Assembly: GCA_016719135.1 (NCBI GenBank)
Contig: JADKAV010000021.1
Span: forward strand, 8,898-72,897
Source of the DNA: Micrococcales bacterium
Lineage (GTDB): Bacteria > Actinomycetota > Actinomycetes > S36-B12 > UBA10799
Length of the DNA: 64,000 nt
Direction: 5' to 3'
In this document: positions 32,750 through 42,559 of the stretch, in pieces
Position numbering within the stretch: position 1 is the first letter of the stretch
How the letters are laid out: each line of letters opens with the position of its first letter
The notes under the pieces: model-generated
Told to the model about the DNA's origin: nothing
The model's database searches: none
What the model saw: only the letters and a program-made list of their open reading frames with translations
Program-made: the position numbers and the translations under genes

Positions 32750-33115
32750 TGAAGTCGCCGCGGATGCCGTCGCCGGTCATGCCCGGCTTGCACGAGGTGA
32801 TGTAGTCGCCCGCTTCAACGTCCACCACCAGGTCACGCGCGACCCCGGGGCCGATGTTCTCGACCTCGGCGACGACCTCGTCATTGTCACGCAGGAGGTA
32901 GAACTCGGTGGCCTGACCGCCGGTGTTCTGCACGGAGAACACGACCGTGCCGGCAGGGGCCTGCGTCGGCATGACCTCACACGCGGAGTCGCCTTGCTGG
33001 TCACGGCCACCGGGGTCGCATCCTCAGTGCTGTCGGGATTGCTGGTGCATCCTGCGAGAACCAGGACCGCGGCCCTGCGACGAACAGATGCTTCACGCGC
33101 TGCGTACTCCTTCAC
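32733..33115 (-). CDS. Lipoprotein-type cupredoxin, EfeO N-domain-like, one frameshift
   Basis: About 127 residues. The N terminus (AAVLVLAGCTSNPDS) is a lipoprotein signal with lipobox VLAGC, so the protein is probably anchored outside the membrane. After a frame change near 32995 (giving DSACEVMPTQAPAG) comes a cupredoxin domain: TVVFSVQNTGGQATEFYLL, VENIGPGVARDL and ITSCKPGMTGDGIRG. The closest relatives are the cupredoxin halves of EfeO, but the M75/imelysin peptidase domain normally attached is absent. It starts at a GTG that overlaps the FTR1 stop (GTGA), so it is coupled to the iron permease and likely feeds it or oxidises/binds iron. Confidence 0.75.
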
Positions 33116-33941
33116 GGGGTTGTCCTGGCAGGTTTGGGTGTGCGCATCTTCAGGATGAACAGGGTCATGACGATGCTGACGTAGGCGAGCCATCCGGATG
33201 GCGCTCAGCACCGAAATGGCCGGTGTGAAGTTGATCGTGCCCTTGAGTAGGGTCGCGTACCAGGTGCCCGGAGCGATCAATCGCTGGACGTCGAACGCGA
33301 GAGTGTTCAGCCCGGGCAGGACACCCGCCTCTTGCAGGTCGTGGATCCCGTGACGGCGGGGACACCGGCGGCCACGATGATCAGTGCGGCTCCGGTCCAC
33401 GTGAAGAACGTGCCCAGGTTCAGCCGCAGCGCACCGCTGTAGATCAGGGTAGCCCAGCGCCACCGCGGTCGCGATGCCGAGCAGGGCACCCAACAACGGG
33501 GGTGGTGCCGGAACCCGTGGACCGTACCGCCGCCCACAGGAACAGGGCGGTCTCGATGCCTTCGCGGGCCACGGCCAGAAACGCCACGACCACCAGCGCT
33601 CCCACCCCAGCCTCGGCGGCTTTGTCCATCTTCGAGTGCAACTCACCCTTCAGGTGCCGGGCGTTGGTGGCCATCCAGAAGATCATCCACGTGACCAGCC
33701 CGACAGCGAGGATCGACAGGGTGCCGCCGATGATCTCCTGCGCTTCGAACGTCAGGCCGCGGGTGCCGAACGTGAGCACCGCGCCTACCGCCAGTGACAG
33801 CGCCACCGCCAGCCCGACACCGGTCCAGACGTGGCGACTCAGGTGGGTGCGTTCGGTCTTCACCAAGTACGCGAGCAGGATGCTCACGATCAACGCCGCC
33901 TCGAGGCCCTCGCGCAATCCGACGAGGTAATTGCCGATCAC
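33112..33941 (-). CDS. efeU: FTR1-family iron permease, frameshifted
   Basis: An integral membrane permease of about 275 residues. The two diagnostic iron-binding motifs REGLEA (VGLREGLEAALI, residue about 10) and REGIE (AVAREGIETALFL, about 120) are both present, with some seven hydrophobic segments. The frame changes near 33490, 33455, 33350 and 33195 before the end (LFILKMRTPKPARTTP). It is the first gene of an operon with the cupredoxin and the NTF2-like gene. GGAGG at 33946-33950 is a good ribosome site, and an iron box lies just above it, so expression is probably iron-repressed. Confidence 0.85.
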
Positions 33942-33954
33942 CGATCCTCCAAAG

Positions 33955-33973
33955 TTAGGTAAGCCTTACCAAC
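33955..33973 (-). promoter_or_regulatory. DtxR/IdeR-type iron box
   Basis: TTAGGTAAGCCTTACCAAC matches 14 of 19 positions of the DtxR/IdeR consensus (TTAGGTTAGGCTAACCTAA) and is a near palindrome around GGTAAG-C-CTTACC. It lies 13 bases before the FTR1 ATG, overlapping the expected promoter. Confidence 0.7.
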
Positions 33974-34084
33974 TATAGGGGCGTGGGCCGGCGTTGCGAT
34001 AGTCCCCCGTAACCGGGAGTTCGCCGTAGTCGGGCCGACTTCCACGCAGTTCGTCGCTTGGACTGCTGCGCCGCTCCCTACTTC

Positions 34085-34211
34085 CGCCCTGGCGCAGGCG
34101 TTGGAGTTATGTACGTACGTTGGACAAGCGCACGTCCGTTGGAGTTGCGCGCTCCGTGGATCTCCAACGCATGTACCGATCTCCAACGTGCGTACCCAAC
34201 TCTCACGCCTG
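34085..34211. repeat. Palindromic intergenic repeat, copy 1
   Basis: The gap 33942-34392 holds no gene but two tandem copies of a long imperfect palindrome, 140 bases apart. Reading into this copy from either end gives GGCGTTGGAGTT..., three spaced CGTTGGA words, then on the other side three TCCAACG words. Further copies are at 34225, 41726 and 49630. Confidence 0.9.
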
Positions 34212-34224
34212 TGGGTCAGCCGCC

Positions 34225-34352
34225 CGCCCTGGCGCAGGCGTGGGAGTTATGTACGTACGTTGGACAAGCGCACGTCCGTTGGAGTTGCACGCTCCGTGGA
34301 TCTCCAACGTATATACCGATCTCCAACGTGCGTACCCGCAACTCTCACGCCT
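34225..34352. repeat. Palindromic intergenic repeat, copy 2
   Basis: Nearly identical to copy 1, with single-base changes such as GTGGGAG for GTTGGAG and two extra bases near the right end. It lies just before the leaderless start of the ABC transporter gene at 34393. Confidence 0.9.
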
Positions 34353-34380
34353 GCGCGTCGGACCCCGAGAGCCCTGGACG

Positions 34381-34386
34381 TAGGCT
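34381..34386 (+). promoter_or_regulatory. Putative leaderless -10 box of ABC operon
   Basis: TAGGCT ends six bases before the ATG at 34393. Confidence 0.4.
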
Positions 34387-34392
34387 GAAACC

Positions 34393-35331
34393 ATGGATCG
34401 CCCGGTCTTGCCAGGTCGAGCAACTGGTACGACGATTCGGTGAGCACACCGCCGTCGACAAGGTCTCGTTCACGATCCGGAACCGGCGAGACCTACGGAC
34501 CGCTGGGTCCCAACGGCGCAGGCAAGACGACCACGATCTCCGTGATCGCCGGACTGCTGAGGGCTGATGAAGCACCGTGACCCTACTCGGCGAACCCGTG
34601 ACACCCCGCGCAAGTCGCTGATCGGGCTGGTGCCGCAGGACATCGCGTTCTACCCGGATCATCGGCCGTCGAGAACTTGCAGTTCTTCGGAAGGCTCCAG
34701 AATCTCAACGGCAAGGCGTTGAGCGCCCGGATCGACGAGGTGTTGGACGTCGTGGGCCTGGCGGATCGGGCCAAGGACCGCATCGAGACCTACTCCGGGG
34801 GATGAAGAGACGCGCGAACATCGCCGTCGGGCTCCTGCACGAACCACGGCTGCTGATCCTGGACGAGCCGACGGTGGGGGTGGATCCGCAGAGCCGCAAC
34901 AGCATCCTCGAGGCCGTCGCAGAGCTCGGCGGGTCCGGAATGGCGGTCCTCTACACCACGCATTACATGGAGGAGGCCGAACGGCTGTGTGACCGCATCG
35001 GCATCATCGATCAGGGTCGTTTGATCGCGGAGGGCTCGCGCGACGAACTGGTTCAGGGTCTGGGGGAGAAGGCCACCGTCAGTTTCCGAGTCGCCGGTGG
35101 GCGCGAGGACATCGAGGCCTGGCGAGTGGACCTCGAACGGCTGCCGGAAGTGAACGCCGTGAACGACGTCGAATCCGGACTGTCCGTTGTCACCGCCAGC
35201 GGTCCGGGTCTGATCGCACCGGCCGTGCAGTCCGCCCAGGCCCACCGACTCGAGGTGACCGAGTCGATGTCGTACAGCCCGATCTCGAAGCCGTCTTCTT
35301 GAATCTGACGGGGAAAGCGCTGCGCGACTGA
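34393..35331 (+). CDS. ABC transporter ATP-binding protein, frameshifted
   Basis: An ABC ATPase of about 312 residues when indels near 34415, 34490, 34575, 34605, 34665, 34800 and 35270 are bridged. The order is VEQLVRRFGEHTAVDKVSF, Walker A GPNGAGKTTT, Q-loop VPQDIAFYPD, signature YSGGMKRRANIAVGL, Walker B LLILDEPTVGVDP and the switch His in YTTHYMEEAERLCDR. It belongs to the drug/lipid exporter (CcmA/NodI-like) subfamily and ends VVQPDLEAVFLNLTGKALRD, with the stop overlapping the next ATG. The partner genes are two ABC-2 permeases. The start at 34393 rests on the -10 box; a single indel must lie in the first ten codons. Confidence 0.85.
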
Positions 35332-36481
35332 TGTGGCGCAACACGTGGTTGATTGCGGCGCTCGGCTTGCGCCGGTCCTTACGGGACCGGTCGATCCTCA
35401 TCCAGGCGCTGTTGGCGCCGGTCGTCATCGCGCTGGTGGTGGGTGCGGCATTCGGATCGGGCTTCTCGCTCAACGTCACCATCGGGATCGCGGACGCGGA
35501 CCGCTCCGAGATCTCCACGCAGATCGCGAAAGGCCTTGTCGGTTCCGGCGGGGACGGCATCGCGTTCTCCGCCGTGGCTGATCCGCAAAGCGTGCAGGCC
35601 GCCGTCGAGTCCGGTTCGTACGACGCGGTGGTCGTCATGCCCGCCGGACTGGGTGAGGCGGTGCTGTCGGGCCAGGACGCGCAGCTGGATGTGGTGGGGG
35701 TGGCCACGCAGCCGCTGGCGAGGTCGGTCGCAGAGGCGGTAGCCGGCGGTGTCGCCGCCGAACTGCAGACCGCGCGGGTCACGCGGTGGCCGCGAACGAG
35801 GCCGGCGTGGAAGACGTCGCCGCGTCGATCCAGAAGGCGGTGGCGTCCCCGCCGGCGATCACCGTGGAGCAGGGGGAAGTGGACGGCACGTTCTCCGTGA
35901 TCGCCTACTTCGCGCCGGGGATGGCCATGTTGTTCCTGTTCTTCATCATCGGGGACGGTGCCCGGTCGATCGTTGCCGAACGCAAACAGGGCACGCTGCC
36001 GCGCATCCTCGCAGCACCGGTGAGCCCGACGTCCGTGCTGCTGGGCAAGACCGCGCAGGTCATGGTCGTGGGAGTCCTGAGCATGACCGCGGTGTGGCTG
36101 ATCACGTGGCTGGGTTTCGGAGCCGACTGGGGTGACCCGGTGGGGGTCTTCGTCGTGATCGTGGCCGCAGTGACCGCGATCGCCGGCATCTCGCTGCTCA
36201 TCACGGGGTTCGCGCGTACTGAGAACCAGGCCGACGCGCTGACCACGATCGTCGCGCTGCTGTTCGCCGTCGCCGGTGGGACGTTCTTCTGGGGGCGACC
36301 GGCGTGCTGGACACCATGCGGTTGTTCACCGAACGGGCTCGCGCTGTCGGCCTTCGTGGATCTGTCCGCCGCCCAGTCAGGACTGGCGGGGGTGATGCCG
36401 CAGGTTCTGCTGCTGCTGGCGATCGGGATCGGCACTGCCACCGCGGGTCTGCTCGCACTGCGGAACAAGGTGCTGTCATGA
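35331..36481 (+). CDS. ABC-2 type transporter permease, frameshifted
   Basis: About 383 residues. An N-terminal membrane anchor (LIQALLAPVVIALVVGAAFG) is followed by a large extracytoplasmic domain (VTIGIADADRSEISTQIAKGL), and after the frame change near 35780 by the ABC-2 membrane domain: FAPGMAMLFLFFIIGDGARS, VAERKQGTLPRILAAPVSP (the conserved cytoplasmic signature), then four or five further helices. Another frame change lies near 36295. The protein ends LLALRNKVLS. Its ATG overlaps the ATPase stop, and its own stop overlaps the next gene, so ATPase and the two permeases form one exporter operon. Confidence 0.85.
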
Positions 36482-37614
36482 GGGCGGCACTGGCCACGGC
36501 CCGGTGAGTGGATTCGCTTCTTCCGCGACCGGATCGCGATGTTCAGCACCATTGCGCTGCCCCGTGTATCGTCCTGGTTCTGCTGATCGGGTTGAGTTTC
36601 GGGCAGTCCGGTTCACGGCTGCCGGTGGGGTTGCTCAGCGAGAACCCCGGACCGCTGGGGACGAGTCTGATCAGCGAACTGGAAGAGTCCGCCGCGGTTG
36701 ACGTGAGGCTCTACTCCGACCGCCGCGACCTGTATCGGGACATCCGCATGGGGACGGTGGGGGGCGGCGTCGACGTGCCTGCGGACGGCTCACCCGTGCA
36801 GGTATACGTGCAGCAGGCGTCCAGCGGGGCGGGTGTGATCCTGTCCACGGTCAATGCCGCGGCGGCGCGAGTGAGTACCCAGGCGGTGGCCGTGGACGTT
36901 CTCGTCCGGCGATGTCCCCGTTGCGCGAGCGGAGGCGGCTGTGGACGACGCGCTGGCAGAGGTCCCGCCCGTGACGGTCGCCGCCCGTCCCCTGGGCGCG
37001 GTCAACGAGATGGAGGAGAACCGGTTCGCCTCCGCCGTGCCGTCGCAGTTGATGCTATTTGTCTTCCTCAACGGGTTGCTCGGAGCGGCGGCACTGGTTC
37101 AGGCGCGGCAGTTGCGGGTCTTCCAGCGCACGCTCTCGACGCCGCACGGCCTGGGGGTGTATCTGTCGGGGCTCGGGGCGTCGCGGGTCGCGATCGCTTT
37201 GCTGCAGTCGGCCATCTTGCCTGGGGCCTGGGGTGCTGTCCTTCGGCGTCGACTTCGGCGTCGCCGTTGCGGTCGCTGGTGGTGGTCTACTCCGTGATCG
37301 CCGGAGCCGCCGGCATGCTGCTGGGCGGTATCGCGAACGCCCGGGCAGGCCGTGGCCGTGGCCGTGCCGCGGGCATCGTGCTGGGCATGCTAGGCGGGAC
37401 GATGTGGCCGCTGTCGGTCGTCGGTCCGCTGATGGCACGCATCGGTCACCTCACCCCACAGGCCTGGGCGATGGATGCCTGGAACCAGATCATCAACGAC
37501 GGCGCCGGTCTGGCCGGGATCGCCACAGAACTCGCGGTACTCACCGGGTTCGCCGTGGCTCTGAGCGCGCTGGCGGTGTGGGCTCTGGGACGTCATGCCC
37601 GCACCGGTCGATGA
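36478..37614 (+). CDS. ABC-2 type transporter permease, second subunit, frameshifted
   Basis: About 378 residues; a paralogue of the preceding permease. After the start MRAALATA the frame changes near 36505 (then IRFFRDRIAMFSTIALP), near 36560, 36905, 37235 and 37265. It has the same plan: an N-terminal helix (IVLVLLIGLSFGQSG), an extracytoplasmic domain (SLISELEESAAVDVRLYSD), then membrane helices including ALLQSAIL and IAGAAGMLLGGI, and the end WALGRHARTGR. It should pair with the previous permease as a heterodimer. Substrate is not evident. Confidence 0.82.
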
Positions 37615-37627
37615 GAGACTTGGCGGC

Positions 37628-38786
37628 CTATCCCAGCCATCCCCGAAGCCTGACCAGGGCTCGTCGAGCACTGCGGGCTGTTTGCAAACGCCCAACGAAC
37701 GTATGGGCCGGTCGCTTCGGGTGATCGCTCAGGGCCGACTGCGGAATCGCCACGACGCCGGCCTCATAAACACCTGTTGACAGAATTCCGCGCCGGTGGC
37801 GAACCCGGCCGGCCGCACGTCCGTGGTCGCGAAGTACGTGCCCCGTGGCGCGATGACTCGTAGCCCCAGATCCGCCAGCCCATCGCACAACCGGTCGCGC
37901 TGCTGTGCAAGACCCTCGCGGAACTGTTCGAAGTAGACATCGGACAACCGCAGCCCTGTCGCCATGGCGTACTGAAACGGGCCGCCGGACACGTAGGACA
38001 GGTGCTGGCGCACCACCCGCACGGCCGCGATCAGGTCAGCGGGTCCGCTGGCCCAACCGACCTTCCATCCGGTGAACGAGAACGACTTGCCGCCGGACCC
38101 GATCGTCACCGTGATCCCACATCCCCGGCAGCGAGGCGATCCGGGATGTGCCGGTTGTTGTCGAACCACAGGTGTTCGTAGGCCTCGTCGGCGATGACGA
38201 GCAGGTCGTTGGCCCGCGCGAACTCAGAATTGGCCGACAGTTCGGCCTGGGTGAAGACGATGCCGGTCGGGTTGTGGGGGCTGTTGAGTAGAAGCAGGCG
38301 GGTGTTCGCGGTGAGCGCTGCTGACATCGCCGCCACATCCGGGCGCAGGGTGTCCGCGACAAGCGGCACCGCGATGCGGCGGGCACCCGCCAGTGAAATG
38401 ACCGCACCGTACAGGTCGAAGTAGGGGTCCAGCACCATCACGTCCGCCCCCGGCTCGACCAGTGGCGAGCACCGCCGCGGGCGATCGCCTTCGGACGCGC
38501 CGGTGGCCCGACCACTGCGTCGGCCGCGTCGACCTGCAGGCCGTAGAACCGGTCCTGGTGTTCGCTGATCGCCGCTCGCAGGTCGGGCAAGCCGTGAGCC
38601 GGGGATACTGATCGCCCAAACCCTCCCGGATCGCGCGCTGGCGACCTGTCGGACCTGGGGAGGTCCGCCGGTGTCGGGAAACCCCTGCCCGAGGTTGATC
38701 GCCTCGAGTCGTGCAGCCAGCGCGGACATCTCGCCGAAGATGGTCCGCTCGTGGGAGCGCATTCTTGACACCAATCGATCCGGCAT
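37628..38786 (-). CDS. PLP-dependent aminotransferase class I/II, frameshifted
   Basis: About 386 residues after bridging indels (near 38650, 38600, 38560, 38490, 38440, 38110, 37770, 37710). It has LGQGFPDTGGPPQV, SLVEPGADVMVLDPYFD, LLLNSPHNPTGIVF, VIADEAYEHLWFD, then the PLP lysine in GSGGKSFSFTGWKVGWASG, and GPFQYAMATG. The C terminus reads YVRWAFANSP then VLDEALVRLRGWLG. This is the kynurenine/glutamine or DapC-like group (aminotransferase I), where the exact substrate cannot be called. A CAGAAT hexamer is seven bases before the ATG. It is divergent from the SDR gene. Confidence 0.85.
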
Positions 38787-38845
38787 GCGTCCGATTCTGC
38801 GGCCTCCGGTGGCATGACTCGCGTTGGGGGGGAAGATTCCCAACC

Positions 38846-39569
38846 GTGGGTGTTGCACTGGTAACTGGACCGACCGCCGGGATCGGGCGCGAGATCGCCT
38901 TTGAACTGGCCCTGCAAGGCCAAGGCTGATTCTGGTTGCACGCGACGAGCGGCGGCTCAACGACCTGGCCGACGAACTGGGCAACTGTCGGGTTCTGGCA
39001 GCGGACCTGTCCGATCGTGAACAACTCAAGCAGGTGGAGCAGGCAGCCACCGGGGTGGACTGGTTGGTCAACAACGCCGGCTACGGCATCACGCAGAGTT
39101 TTCTGGAATCCACCGTCGAGCAGGAGCAGGCGCTGCTGGATGTGCTCGTGGTCGCGGTGATGCGGCTGACCCATGCCGCCCTGCCCGGCATGGTCGAGCG
39201 GGGGCGCGGCAGGATTCTCAACGTGTCGAGTGTCGCCGGCTGGCTTCCGATGGGGACCTACTCCGCGGCCAAAGCCTGGGTCACGACGTTCACCGAAGGG
39301 CTCGCCGCCGGGACGCCGGCGGGCATCCGCCACGGCCCTGTGTCCGGGGTTCACCGCACCGAGTTCCACGAACGCGCGATATGCGGGTCGACGGCCCCGG
39401 CTGGATGTGGCTGGACGCCGGCGCGGTCGCGAGGCAGGGTGTGCGTGACTGCGAGCGCGGCGTCGTACTCTCGGTGCGCGAGCCGCCGGTACTGGGCCGC
39501 CGCGACGGCCGCACGCTACACCCGCGCAGAATCCTGCGGGCCGCCACCAAGCCGAAGGAGTTCCGCTGA
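38846..39569 (+). CDS. Short-chain dehydrogenase/reductase, frameshifted
   Basis: About 240 residues. The Rossmann motif VTGPTAGIGREIAFELA (TGxxxGxG) starts the protein; the NNAG motif is in WLVNNAGYGI; the catalytic Ser is in RILNVSSVAGWLP and the Tyr and Lys in GTYSAAKAWV. The frame changes near 38930 (ALQGQG to LILVARDERRLNDL) and near 39340 (GIRHVALCPGFTRTEFH). The GTG at 38846 is used because it begins the first strand. The stop overlaps the next ATG (TGATG), so it is coupled to the epimerase-like gene. Substrate unknown. Confidence 0.85.
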
Positions 39570-40576
39570 TGCGTCTGGTTGTGCTGGGAGGCACGCGATT
39601 TGTGGGCCGGGCGATCTGTGCCGCCGCACATAAGCGGGGGTACGACGTCGTGGTCTTCAACCGTGGCCACAGCGGTCCCCGCCGGCCGGGGCCTTGGCGG
39701 TACGCGGTGACCGGACGACGATCTCGGATCTGCGCGACCTGGCCAAGTTGGTCGACGAACGAGGCGGCGCGGACATCGTGATCGACCCTGCTTGTTATGC
39801 GCCTTCACATGCCCTGACCAGCGCCCGGATCCTGCGCGATGTCGCACCGAGTTACGCCGTGGTCTCCACGGTCACTGCCCACAGCCAGTGGCCTGCGCAA
39901 CCGGTGAGCTCGTCGTCGCCGGTCTACAGACAGGCATTACGCAAGGGGCCCAGCGACGACCTCGAGTTGTACGGCAGGCTCAAGGCGGGGTCGAACGAGC
40001 GGTGGAGACGATCTTCGGGAAGATCAACACGCTGGTCGTGCGGCCCGGGGTCGTGCTCGGCCCGCATGAGGATCTCGGCCGTCTTCCGACTACCTGCGAC
40101 GGGCATCGCGCGGCGACTTCGTCGTCGGGGTGATCCTGCGCAGGCGTTCCAGTACGTCGACTCGCGGGATCTGGCCGACTTCATCTTGACGTGTGCGGAG
40201 ACCGGGCGCCCGGGGCGTTACGACGTGGTGACGCGGACTGGGGAGTACACGTGGGGGGACTTCGCACAGGCCGTGGCCGAGGTCGCCGGCAGCAAACCTG
40301 TCTTCGTCGAGGATGAACGGCTGCTGGCTGCCGGCGTCACGCCCTGGCGGGCCTGCCCTGTGGTCCCCGCAGGGGCCCGATGTCGAGGGGCTGTGGTCGG
40401 TCGACGGATCGGCCGCCTACGAATTCGGATTCTCGGACCGCCCGCTGCGCGACACCGTGGCGGACACGTGGAAGTGGCTGCAGAAAGAAGACCCGGACTG
40501 GACCCCTTCGTCGCGGGCGGCCGTGTCCGGAATCGATCCAGAGGTCGAGAGGCAGTTGATCGCCAGCACCGGCTGA
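39569..40576 (+). CDS. NAD-dependent epimerase/dehydratase-like protein, frameshifted
   Basis: About 335 residues of an extended-SDR protein. It begins MRLVVLGGTRFVGRAICAAA, the NAD-binding GGTRFVG motif, then VVFNRGHSG. Frame changes lie near 39695, 39985, 40090 and 40345. Later elements are VSTVTAHSQWP, YGRLKAG (the Tyr-x3-Lys pair), VVRPGVVLGPHED, QYVDSRDLADFIL, and the C-terminal LRDTVADTWKWLQ. This set fits the isoflavone-reductase/'NAD-dependent epimerase' group common in actinobacteria; the reaction is not known. It starts on the ATG overlapping the SDR stop and converges with the small gene at 40587. Confidence 0.82.
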
Positions 40577-40586
40577 ACGCTGCTGC

Positions 40587-41053
40587 TCACCCAGCGGTCC
40601 GCGACCTGCCGGATTTCGCCCGCGATGTCGTCCCCTGGCGAGAGGTCCCACCCGCGCAAATTCCGCCAGGTGCGACTCATTCGTCCCCAGGTAGGTGACC
40701 GGCGCGTCCGGCCAGTCCTGCACACCGGGCTTGGGCAACTCGCCGTCCACGAGTACGTACCCGACGACCCGGCGCCTCGAGGCCCGCTGGGCGAACCCGA
40801 GAGCGGCCAGCATTCTGCCGGCGGCGCCCTGCGCGACCAGAAGCACAGGGTGCGCGGTTGCTGCGGGCGGCGGTTCGAAACGCGCAATGTCCGACCCAGG
40901 CGCCGGCCAGATCGAGTCCCCGTTGATCGGCTGCGACGCGAGCTCCTCAGGATTTTCACGTTGTAGTTGTACGCGGCCAGCTCCGCGGCGATCTCGCGCC
41001 GGGGCCAGGACTGTTCCGGCACCGGCGGCGGCGGCGATCAAGAGATCCGACAC
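40587..41053 (-). CDS. Small alpha/beta-hydrolase-like protein, frameshifted, boundaries uncertain
   Basis: About 155 residues if read across indels. From GTG 41053 it has LLIAAAAGAG; WPRREIAAELAAYNYNVK is in a second frame; then NPEELASQPINGDSIWPAPG, PVLLVAQGAAGRMLAALGF, RRVVGYVLVDGELPKPG and APVTYLGTNESHLAEFA; the last part (GWDLSPGDDIAGEIRQVADRW) is again shifted. 'VLLVAQGAAG...GYVLVDGELP' resembles the nucleophile-elbow strand and the next strand of alpha/beta hydrolases, but the Ser of G-x-S-x-G is absent. The end is uncertain; a stop at 40587-40589 is one choice. Function unknown. Confidence 0.5.
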
Positions 41054-41106
41054 CCCTCCATGGTCAACTGCAATGACCGATCGGCAAATGGGCGCGCCGG
41101 ACGCGG

Positions 41107-41634
41107 TCAGTCCAGACCGAGGTCCGCGAGGCTCAGGGCGGCGCGGTACTCCAGACCTGCTCGGCGCACGGCCTCCCCGGCACCGCGATCGACGATCACC
41201 GCGACGGCGACCACCTCGGCGCCTTCTTCGCGCAGGGCGTCGACCGCGGCCAGGATGCTGGATCCGGTGGTCGATGTGTCCTCAACGGCGAGCACGTGTC
41301 GCCCAGCGACGTCCGGGCCTTCGATGCGGCGCTGCAGGCCGTGTGCCTTGCCCTGTTTTCGCACCACGAATGCGTCCAGCGGCCGGCCCTTCGCGTGCAT
41401 CATCGCGGTCGCGACCGGGTCCGCCCCGAGAGTCAGCCCGCCCACCGCGTCGTAGTGCAGGTCCGCGGTGAGTTCGCGCATGACCTCGCCGACCACCGGC
41501 GCGGCCTCGTGGTCCAGCGTCACGCGCCGCAGGTCGATGTAGTAGTCGGCTTCCTTACCCGAGGACAGGGTGACCTTGCCGTGCACCACCGCTTTGTCCA
41601 GGATCTGCTGCTTCAAGTGGTCGAGATCGCTCAC
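41107..41634 (-). CDS. pyrE: Orotate phosphoribosyltransferase
   Basis: Intact 175-residue enzyme of pyrimidine synthesis that joins orotate and PRPP to give OMP. The PRPP-binding motif VLAVEDTSTTGSSILAAVDAL is at about residues 114-134, and SSGKEADYYIDLRR (orotate-binding) near residue 25. KQGKAHGLQRRIEG is the catalytic flexible loop with Lys. The GTG at 41634 has TAGCCT six bases upstream on the minus strand. Divergent from the DedA gene across a palindromic repeat. Confidence 0.95.
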   Translation of the reverse strand: MSDLDHLKQQILDKAVVHGKVTLSSGKEADYYIDLRRVTLDHEAAPVVGEVMRELTADLHYDAVGGLTLGADPVATAMMHAKGRPLDAFVVRKQGKAHGLQRRIEGPDVAGRHVLAVEDTSTTGSSILAAVDALREEGAEVVAVAVIVDRGAGEAVRRAGLEYRAALSLADLGLD

Positions 41635-41640
41635 AGCCTC

Positions 41641-41646
41641 AGGCTA
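41641..41646 (-). promoter_or_regulatory. Putative leaderless -10 box of pyrE
   Basis: On the minus strand TAGCCT lies six bases before the GTG at 41634. Confidence 0.4.
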
Positions 41647-41725
41647 GTCCCGCGGCGCCGTGCTCAGGGCGGTGGCGAACATTGGATGGTCGCGTCGGCG
41701 GCATCCAGGCGGGTGCGGGGCACAG

Positions 41726-41842
41726 CCGTGAGTTAGGTACGGGCGTTGGAGATCGGTACCTGCGTTGGAGTTCCGCGGGCCGTGCAACTCCAACGGGTGT
41801 GCGGTTGTCCAACGTGGGTGCACAACTCCAACGCCTGCGCCG
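41726..41842. repeat. Palindromic intergenic repeat, copy 3 (reverse orientation)
   Basis: Same element as at 34085 and 34225, in the opposite orientation and more diverged: CGTGAGTTAGGTACG, two CGTTGGAG words, then CAACTCCAACG, GTTGTCCAACG and CAACTCCAACG. It fills the divergent gap between pyrE and the DedA gene. Confidence 0.85.
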
Positions 41843-41884
41843 GGGGCGGGAGTGCAAGTTCGCGCGCAAGGTACCGTCGTATAT

Positions 41885-42552
41885 ATGACGCAAAGCTTGG
41901 CCCTGCTGGATTTCCTGCAGCCGGAGAACATCCTCACCTGGCTCAGGCCGCTGGCGCTGATCGGCGTCATCATCATCATCTTCGCCGAGTGTGGCCTGCT
42001 GATCGGGTTCTTCCTGCCCGGTGACTCCCTGCTGTTCATCACCGGCCTGTTCATTGCGCAAGGCTTCATCGACACCCCGATCTGGCTGGCCGCGACGCTG
42101 CTGGCAATCGCCGCCGTGGCGGGCAACGCGACCGGCTACTGGATCGGCTACGTCGCCGGCCCCAAACTGTTCAGCCGCCCCGACTCGCGCCTGTTCAAAA
42201 GGAGTACGTCGACAAGACCCATCAGTTCTTCCGGGCGGTACGGAGCGAGGGCAGTGGTGCTCGCCCGGTTCGTTCCCATCGTGCGGACGTTCATCACCGC
42301 GATGGCCGGCGTCAGGCGGATGAACTTCCGCGTCTACATGATCTACTCGACCGTCGGCGGCATCCTGTGGGAGCCGGTGCGACCCTGCTGGGCTACGCGC
42401 TGGGCAATGTCCCATTCGTCAAGGACAACATCGAGCTGATCCTGATCGCGGTCGTCGGCATCAGTGTGCTGCCGATCGTCTACGAGTACATCCGGCACAA
42501 GCGCGAGGTCGCAGCGGATCCGCAGACGCAAGGCGCACCCGACCCGCAGTAG
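41885..42552 (+). CDS. dedA: DedA-family membrane protein, frameshifted
   Basis: About 222 residues with five or six membrane segments (LIGVIIIIFAECGLLIGFF, FLPGDSLLFITGLFIAQG, LAATLLAIAAVAGNATGYWIG-like). Conserved DedA features are E...FFLPGDSLLF near residue 40-55, GNATGYWIGYVAGPKLF and the FxRF-type ARFVPIVRTFITAMAGV segment with its essential arginines. The frame changes near 42205 (KEYVDKTHQFFRA) and 42375 (then LLGYALGNVPFVKD). It is a putative lipid or undecaprenyl-phosphate flippase-like protein. The ATG has TACCGT eight bases upstream. Confidence 0.88.
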
Positions 42553-42559
42553 TCGCACC

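Noticed and set aside
34085..34352. CRISPR array
   Set aside because: The unit is a 120-140-bp palindrome in two copies, without short unique spacers, and no cas genes are present.
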